From DASUWK01 sp036378435 (GTDB lineage: Bacteria > Chloroflexota > Dormibacteria > Dormibacterales > Dormibacteraceae): a DNA stretch of 13,487 bases. Where the stretch lies: the NCBI GenBank assembly GCA_036378435.1, contig DASUWK010000033.1:1-13487 (forward strand). The letters are read 5' to 3'. A program made the position numbers and the translations under genes. A model generated the notes under the pieces. It was not told where the DNA came from and ran no database searches. It saw only the letters and a list, made by a program, of their open reading frames with translations. Shown one piece after another: positions 12,177 to 13,487 of the stretch (position 1 is its first letter; the number at the start of each line of letters is the position of its first letter).

Positions 12177-13487
12177 TTAACGGTCCGTGAAAAAGCGCTC
12201 CCTAGTGAACCAGCCGAGGGCTCCGAGGAGGCAGACGGCCCCGAGCGCCACGAGGCCGACGACCAGACCGCGCGGCGCCCCCTCGACCGCCTGCGTGCGG
12301 ACGGTCGCCGGCTTGGCCCCCGGAGCGTCAGCGGCGGGCGCCGCAGCGGGCGAGGGCGACCCGGTCGGCCGGCTCGAGGGTGAGGGGCCCGCGGCGGGCT
12401 TAGCCGCCGGCTGCGCCTGGGACGCCGCGGAGCTCGAGGCGCTGGGGCAGCAGCCTCCGCCGCCAGCGCTCGTGCCGCCACCGCTACCGCCGCCGCTGGC
12501 GGCGGGACAGGACCCGCCGAGAGCGCGGGCCGCGTCCAGGACCGGGCGGCCGCCGACGCTACGGCTGGTGGCGAGGACCTGGTCGCGCGCCTGTTGGGCC
12601 GTCATGCCGTGAGACATCAGCAGCGCCAGCGTGCCGGCGGCGTAGGGCGTCGCGAACGAGGTGCCGTCATAGAGGGCAAAGGGGGCGTTGGCGACGTTCC
12701 CGGACAGCCCCGGGTTGCTGGGCGTGTAGGTCGGGTACGTCGACAGGATGTCGGAGCTGGGATCGCCGCCGCCGCCGTCGCCGCCCGGCGCGTACACGTT
12801 CCCCGTCTGCGAGTAGCTGGCGAGGTTGCCGGAGTGCCCCATGGCTCCCACCACCAGTGCGTAGGGCTCCAGGTTCGCGTAGCTGGCGCCCTGGCCCGGG
12901 AGCGTGACCCCGCTGTCGAAAGCGCCGTTGCCGGACGCGATCGCAACGGCGGCTCCACTTTGCGAGGCCCACTGCACGGCGGCGGGGATCGGGTCACCGG
13001 TGACGCCCGGCAGGATCGACGGGATCACGGGGCCCAGGCTCAGGTTGACGACGCGGGCGCCGTGCTGCACGGACCAGTAGATCGCCGCCGCCACATCCGA
13101 GTCATAGGCGCTGTAGCCGTTGCTGCCGCCCTTGTTGCTGAAGACCTTCATCACCAGCGCCTTGGCGTCGGGCGCCTCGGCGGCCATCCCGTACCCGTTG
13201 TTGGTGTCGGCGACCATGATCCCGGTCGTCATCGTCCCGTGGCCGTAGTCGTCCATCACGGCGGCCTGGCCCGTCCCGTCCGGAGTCTGATCGGGCGCGG
13301 GTTGAGCGTTGCCGCTGACGAAGGCCGCGCCGGCCACGAGCTTGCCCCGCAGGTCTGGGTGCCCGAAGTCGACGCCGGTGTCGATGTCGGCGATCAGGAT
13401 CCCGGAGCCGGTCGCGACGCACCAGGCCTGGGGCGCGTTCGTGCTGGACGCGTTGCCATGCAGGGCCCACTGATAGCCGGCCGTGTA
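12177..13487 (-). CDS. Subtilisin-like S8 protease, membrane-anchored (N-terminus outside window)
   Basis: An exported serine endopeptidase. The frame is open to the window edge, so about 436 C-terminal residues are visible; the GTG at 13337 is internal. The catalytic triad is complete: Asp in IADIDTGVDFGHPDL (codon 13380-13382), His in DDYGHGTMTTG (13239-13241) and Ser in YDGTSFATPYAAG (12657-12659), with the oxyanion Asn in IASGNGAF. After the catalytic domain come a Gly/Ser linker containing GGCCPS, a long Pro/Ala/Ser-rich stretch, a single TM helix (GLVVGLVALGAVCLLGALGWF) and a basic cytoplasmic tail. This gives a C-terminally anchored enzyme facing outwards, like mycosins of type VII secretion, though no other ESX gene is visible. 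No LPxTG sorting signal is present. It ends 47 nt before the PAP2 start and is probably co-transcribed with it. Confidence 0.93.
   Translation of the reverse strand, partial: YTAGYQWALHGNASSTNAPQAWCVATGSGILIADIDTGVDFGHPDLRGKLVAGAAFVSGNAQPAPDQTPDGTGQAAVMDDYGHGTMTTGIMVADTNNGYGMAAEAPDAKALVMKVFSNKGGSNGYSAYDSDVAAAIYWSVQHGARVVNLSLGPVIPSILPGVTGDPIPAAVQWASQSGAAVAIASGNGAFDSGVTLPGQGASYANLEPYALVVGAMGHSGNLASYSQTGNVYAPGGDGGGGDPSSDILSTYPTYTPSNPGLSGNVANAPFALYDGTSFATPYAAGTLALLMSHGMTAQQARDQVLATSRSVGGRPVLDAARALGGSCPAASGGGSGGGTSAGGGGCCPSASSSAASQAQPAAKPAAGPSPSSRPTGSPSPAAAPAADAPGAKPATVRTQAVEGAPRGLVVGLVALGAVCLLGALGWFTRERFFTDR

Overview
The window is very GC-rich and densely coded, and it reads as chromosome from a Gram-positive-type (single-membrane), soil-like bacterium. 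Actinomycetota, or the Dormibacterota/Chloroflexota neighbourhood, fits best. The grounds are a sortase, two probable lipoproteins, a membrane-anchored subtilase resembling mycosins, a gamma-alpha fused 2-oxoacid:ferredoxin oxidoreductase, and frequent GTG/TTG starts. The lineage is inferred from gene content and not proven. I saw no tRNA, rRNA, CRISPR array, transposase or phage gene.

Layout. Plus strand, 2-9941: the 3' part of a sortase; korA-korB (coupled by a TGATG overlap); an AlkA-like DNA glycosylase; a DUF3048 (YerB-like) lipoprotein; an ECF sigma factor tightly linked to a methylguanine-DNA methyltransferase; the glycogen debranching enzyme GlgX; a secreted cysteine-rich protein with an HEYAE motif, behind a clear housekeeping promoter; a small lipoprotein that begins inside the terminator of that gene; and a 54-residue four-cysteine zinc-ribbon-like protein. 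Minus strand, 13487-10059: a subtilisin-like S8 protease cut by the window edge, a PAP2-type membrane phosphatase, and an acyl-CoA dehydrogenase. The two gene sets converge at about 10 kb.

How the genes work together. KorAB would oxidise a 2-oxoacid (probably 2-oxoglutarate) and reduce ferredoxin. GlgX trims glycogen branches and the acyl-CoA dehydrogenase oxidises acyl-CoA, so these are central carbon functions. The AlkA-like glycosylase and the sigma/methyltransferase pair lie within about 2.8 kb of each other and may form an alkylation-damage neighbourhood. The sortase, the DUF3048 lipoprotein, the HEYAE protein, the small lipoprotein and the S8 protease all act outside the membrane.

The least ordinary features are four. 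First, a 123-nt imperfect palindrome with an apparent three-hairpin head fills the gap between the convergent genes, and its ends are the TAG stop codons of both. Second, a short palindromic unit abuts the 5' end of the glycosylase gene, which has no canonical start codon where homology suggests it should begin. Third, a methyltransferase with an N-terminal extension occupies the place where an ECF sigma factor usually has its anti-sigma factor. Fourth, an intrinsic terminator doubles as the signal-peptide coding sequence of the next gene.
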